The position numbers and the translations under genes are program-made. The notes beneath the pieces were generated by a model. The model did no database searches, was not told where the DNA came from, and saw only the letters and a list, made by a program, of their open reading frames with translations. From Alphaproteobacteria bacterium (GTDB lineage Bacteria; Pseudomonadota; Alphaproteobacteria; CAAGCB01; CAG-977), in contig JAFZYY010000030.1 in NCBI GenBank assembly GCA_017616015.1, positions 1 through 64,000 on the forward strand: a stretch of DNA of 64,000 nt, given 5' to 3'. Below are positions 60,996-64,000 of this stretch, in pieces (position 1 is the stretch's first letter; each line of letters begins with the position of its first letter).

Positions 60996-62719
60996 GCGGC
61001 GTCCTCCTTTTCCGACTGAGAAAGACAGATTTCGCGATAAACCGGACAATTTTCCGTCAATTCTTCATGCGTGCCGATACCAACCGCCTTACCGTCGTCC
61101 AACACGACGATGAAATCCGCGTTTTTAATCGTCGACACGCGCTGAGAAACCAGAAAAACCGTCATTCCCTGCGTTTCCTGCTTAATCGCTTTGCGTAATT
61201 TTGCGTCCGTCGCGAAATCCAACGCCGAAGCGCTGTCGTCCAAAATCAATATTTCCGGCCTTCCGACCAAAGCGCGAGCGATCGTTAATCGCTGTCTTTG
61301 CCCGCCCGAAAGGTTTTTGCCGCCTTGCTCAATCATCGTATCAAGCCCGTCCGGCTTGGATTTGACGAATTCCTCGCCCTGTGCGATTTTCAGCGCCTGC
61401 CATATTTCCCCGTCCGAAGCGTCTTTTTTGCGCCAGCGCAGATTGTCGCGGATAGAACCTTTAAACAAAACGGCTTTCTGCGGCACGACGCCGATTTTCC
61501 GACGTAATAAAGCAAAGGGCAAATCCCGCACGTCCGCGCCGTCAATCAGCACTTTGCCCCGCGTCACGTCATAAAATCGCGCGATTAGGTTCACCAAAGT
61601 CGATTTTCCCGCGCCCGTACCGCCGATAACGCCGACCGTAGCGCCGACGGGAACTGAAAAAGAAATATCCGTCAGCGCGTCCGTTTCCGATTTCTGATAA
61701 GCAAAAGAAACGCTTTCAAAGCCGATACGCGGTTTATCCGTCTGAAAGACAACCTCTCCTGCCTTTTCGGTTAAAGACGGCAACAATTTAAAAACCTCGT
61801 TGATTCTGACGGCGGAAGCGGAAGCCTTCGTAAACGCAACGATCAAATTTGCCAAAGCGACCAAAGCCAACAGGATTTGCGACATATAGTTCACCAACGC
61901 GATCACTTCGCCCTGCGTTAAATTCCCGATATCGACCTGACAGCCTCCGCCCCAGATCAAAGCAACGATTGCGGCGTTGACGACGACATACGTGGCGGGA
62001 TTTAACAAAGCTCCGATCTTTCCCGCCGCAACCTGTCCGTTCATCAAAGAATCGCATGTTTTATTAAAATCTTCGACCTCGCTTTTCTGTTTTGAAAAAG
62101 CGCGGATAACGCGCACTCCCGCCAGATTTTCGCGGGTCAGCAAAGAAACGCGGTCCAAAATCGCCTGTATGCGGCGGTAATACGGAATCGAACGTGACAT
62201 CACGAAATAAATCACCGCGCCGATGACGGGCGTGGCAATCAGAAAAATCAAAGCCAACCTGACGTTAACGAAAAACGCCATAATCACGGCACCGACCACG
62301 ATGAACGGCGAGCGCAGAAAAAGCCTTAAAACCAGATTGACTCCGGACTGCGCCTGATTGATATCGCCGGTCAACCTTGTCATCAAAGACGGCGCGCCGA
62401 TTTCGTCGATTTCCGTATAAGATAAAGAACAAACGTGCTTAAAAAGCGCCGTTCTCAACGCCGTGCCGAATCCCATGGACGCCTTTGCCGCAAAGAATTG
62501 AGCGGTCAGAGAGCAAACCAGCCCCGCCAATCCGAAAAAGACCATCACGCCGCCCATTTTGTAAATATAGGCAATATCGTGGTTTTTAATTCCCGTATCA
62601 ATAATACTTGCCGTTATCAACGGCACGATCAGTTCGAAACAAGCCTCCAGAAATTTAAACGAAGGCCCGATTACACATTCCTTTTTGTACTCTTTCAGAA
62701 AGCGAATCAGCTTCAGCAT
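60992..62719 (-). CDS. ABC exporter subunit, degenerate site partner (TM287-like)
   Basis: This 575-residue half-transporter has six helices and an ATPase domain. Walker A is GGTGAGKSTLVNLIARF and the signature LSGGQRQRLTIARAL. In Walker B the catalytic glutamate is replaced by Asp (LILDDSASALD), the mark of the degenerate site in heterodimeric exporters. It is translationally coupled to the active-site partner. The N-terminal sequence (LIRFLKEYKKECVIGP) resembles Gram-positive multidrug pairs, which suggests transfer from Firmicutes. Confidence 0.88.
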   Translation of the reverse strand: MLKLIRFLKEYKKECVIGPSFKFLEACFELIVPLITASIIDTGIKNHDIAYIYKMGGVMVFFGLAGLVCSLTAQFFAAKASMGFGTALRTALFKHVCSLSYTEIDEIGAPSLMTRLTGDINQAQSGVNLVLRLFLRSPFIVVGAVIMAFFVNVRLALIFLIATPVIGAVIYFVMSRSIPYYRRIQAILDRVSLLTRENLAGVRVIRAFSKQKSEVEDFNKTCDSLMNGQVAAGKIGALLNPATYVVVNAAIVALIWGGGCQVDIGNLTQGEVIALVNYMSQILLALVALANLIVAFTKASASAVRINEVFKLLPSLTEKAGEVVFQTDKPRIGFESVSFAYQKSETDALTDISFSVPVGATVGVIGGTGAGKSTLVNLIARFYDVTRGKVLIDGADVRDLPFALLRRKIGVVPQKAVLFKGSIRDNLRWRKKDASDGEIWQALKIAQGEEFVKSKPDGLDTMIEQGGKNLSGGQRQRLTIARALVGRPEILILDDSASALDFATDAKLRKAIKQETQGMTVFLVSQRVSTIKNADFIVVLDDGKAVGIGTHEELTENCPVYREICLSQSEKEDAA

Positions 62720-62784
62720 TTGTCTTTATCCTGCAAAACAAAAGTTTTTTCTATTTGGTACACGTTAAGTGTTTAAATAACAAT

Positions 62785-62813
62785 AAAAAAGCGGAGATTT
62801 TTTCTCCGCTTTT
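62785..62813 (-). terminator. Terminator of the HAD phosphatase gene
   Basis: AAAAGCGGAGA and TCTCCGCTTTT (62787-62813) form an 11-bp stem with a six-base loop. On the minus strand it ends in a T run, five bases after the gene. Confidence 0.9.
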
Positions 62814-62817
62814 CCTT

Positions 62818-63933
62818 TTACCGACCCGAGCGGGTCTTCAATACCGATTGCGTTAAAATCGCTTCCTTGCTCGTTTCTTTTTCAGCGCGGGAACGGGAAT
62901 GCCCGGCGACCATTTTCATGATTTGCCCCAATTCGTCGGGATCTTTGACGGTAATTGTCGGGAAACATTTATCCGTTTTATCCGTAATCCTGTTTTTTTC
63001 TCCGTTTGCCACATGAATGACAAACACCCGATCTGCGGCGCCTCTTTCTTCAAAATAATCACGGACAGCTTCAACCATATCGCGGTCCGTGCCGTTTTTT
63101 GCCAGACTGTCGCCTAAAACCAGAACGGGCCCGCCCTGCTCAAAAGCTTTTTCCAAAAAACCCGACTTTTCGACACCGTTGCGCTTGCTCTGACTTTTGG
63201 AACGAACCTCCATCGACCCCGTCGGTTCCACCGTATAGAACAAAGCGCCGTTCGGATTTTCGGGAGCATTTTTATTAATCGACCCGTCCGGATTTTTGCC
63301 TTCCATGATATATTTCATGCGCTGATCGACAAAGGCAAACATTTCTTTGCCTTTTTCGGGAGACGACTCCATAAATTCCGCCAAATTCAAATAGCTCAAG
63401 TGCTTTTTGTACTCGGCCAGAATATGCCCGCGGGCTTCCGGCCAACGTTCGAAAATTTCCTCTTTCAGCGCCAACACGTTTTCGCCGACATAGCGCTCGA
63501 ATTTTTGTTCCTTAAAGGCGTCCTCTTCCGACGCGGAACGGCGCAAAACCGTTGTTTTTCCGTTTTCAACCAGCAAACGCCCGTGCCCCGCCACGGCGGA
63601 AGCGTTTTCAAACTCTTTGACTCCGCCCAGCAAATCATGAAAAGCGCCGTCCGGAATTTTTTCACCCGTTACGTCATTAACGCGCACGTCTGCCCAATGC
63701 CGGCCGGTAACGATATAAAAACAGCTGCCCGTTTGCGGCAAATCCGTCAAAGCGCGGCGAATATCCGGCTGCATATAACAAGCCGGCTGTCCGGTTTCCG
63801 CTTTGTTTTCAGCGGCATACTCCGCGTTTCCTTCCAGACACGACGTCTTGTCCAGATCGGTAAAAACGCAGACAGGTTGCTGATCTGCCTGTTTAAGCAA
63901 ACGCGTTAAATTTTGACGGGATAAAGAATCCAT
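62818..63933 (-). CDS. HAD-superfamily hydrolase
   Basis: This 371-residue cytoplasmic protein shows HAD motif I DLDKT with Asp26 and Asp28 (VCVFTDLDKTSC), motif II around IVTGRHW (about 74-80) and motif IV LGDSLAKNGTDRDM (about 277-290). The lysine of motif III is probably in KSQSKRNGVEKSGFLEKAF. This layout is that of sugar-phosphatases of the trehalose-6-phosphate phosphatase/Cof type, but a long insertion (about 130-240) is unlike known members. The ribosome site GGGGGCG is strong. Substrate unknown. Confidence 0.72.
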   Translation of the reverse strand: MDSLSRQNLTRLLKQADQQPVCVFTDLDKTSCLEGNAEYAAENKAETGQPACYMQPDIRRALTDLPQTGSCFYIVTGRHWADVRVNDVTGEKIPDGAFHDLLGGVKEFENASAVAGHGRLLVENGKTTVLRRSASEEDAFKEQKFERYVGENVLALKEEIFERWPEARGHILAEYKKHLSYLNLAEFMESSPEKGKEMFAFVDQRMKYIMEGKNPDGSINKNAPENPNGALFYTVEPTGSMEVRSKSQSKRNGVEKSGFLEKAFEQGGPVLVLGDSLAKNGTDRDMVEAVRDYFEERGAADRVFVIHVANGEKNRITDKTDKCFPTITVKDPDELGQIMKMVAGHSRSRAEKETSKEAILTQSVLKTRSGR

Positions 63934-64000
63934 AACGCCCCCTTTTTAATTTTGTCCAATTTTCTCACAAAAGACTCATTTTATCAACGTTAAATTTTTT

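Overview
The window reads as a compact chromosome segment of an alphaproteobacterium of moderate to low GC. Supporting signs are an F0 operon (atpI-B-E-F'-F) with no F1 genes directly following, a DUF721-DsbA pair, CarD, a large-type NAD-glutamate dehydrogenase and TTGaca-N17-TATaat-like promoters. AT-rich intergenic DNA and many small periplasmic Sel1 proteins suggest a host- or gut-associated lineage. This placement is inference; no rRNA is present.

Layout. 1-414: two copies of a 98-bp structured repeat. 415-3544: outer-membrane barrel, flavodoxin-fold reductase, tRNA-Lys(CUU), hisH-hisF. 3581-7174: OprB-type porin divergent from pyruvoyl arginine decarboxylase and an APC antiporter, resembling the chlamydial AaxABC arginine/agmatine system. 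7284-13810: CNNM/CBS protein, Sel1-SPOR protein, mltG, and fabF-acpP-fabG-fabD. 13979-16727: SRP RNA, dnaX, ybaB, recR. 16732-19342: murD2-murL, the alternative route to D-Glu in peptidoglycan. 19473-24435: three secreted or anchored Sel1 proteins and a DsbD/ScsB-like reductase.

24452-32308 is a minus-strand podovirus-derived operon: small phage protein, portal, Bbp19-like, scaffold, capsid, tail tubular A, large tail/stabilisation protein, internal-virion-like protein, small membrane protein, endolysin, holin-like protein and overlapping spanins. I see no terminase, integrase, replication, repressor or tail-fibre gene. The reading frames look intact. Four same-strand terminator-like hairpins interrupt it, including one in the leader. 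This is the best candidate for an undescribed system: a domesticated, possibly GTA-like particle operon, or an element that depends on functions encoded elsewhere.

32502-37470: tgt, dciA-like, dsbA-like and the F0 ATP synthase operon. 37562-41688: orphan small gene, TolC-SPOR fusion lipoprotein, a ~280-nt structured RNA with its own promoter and terminator, an orphan disordered protein and CarD. 42097-46083: a half-length NAD-GDH and two poorly characterised proteins. 46029-55418: a tight operon alaS-alr-mlaE-mlaF-radA-cvpA-cvpA2-tsaB-rimI. 55586-59257: def, phosphoethanolamine transferase-like, fmt, truA. 59259-63933: heterodimeric ABC exporter and a HAD phosphatase.

Cell-envelope functions dominate: peptidoglycan (murD2/murL, alr, mltG, SPOR proteins), lipid transport (mlaEF), fatty-acid synthesis, OM channels and disulfide chemistry. 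They sit among conserved translation and replication genes.
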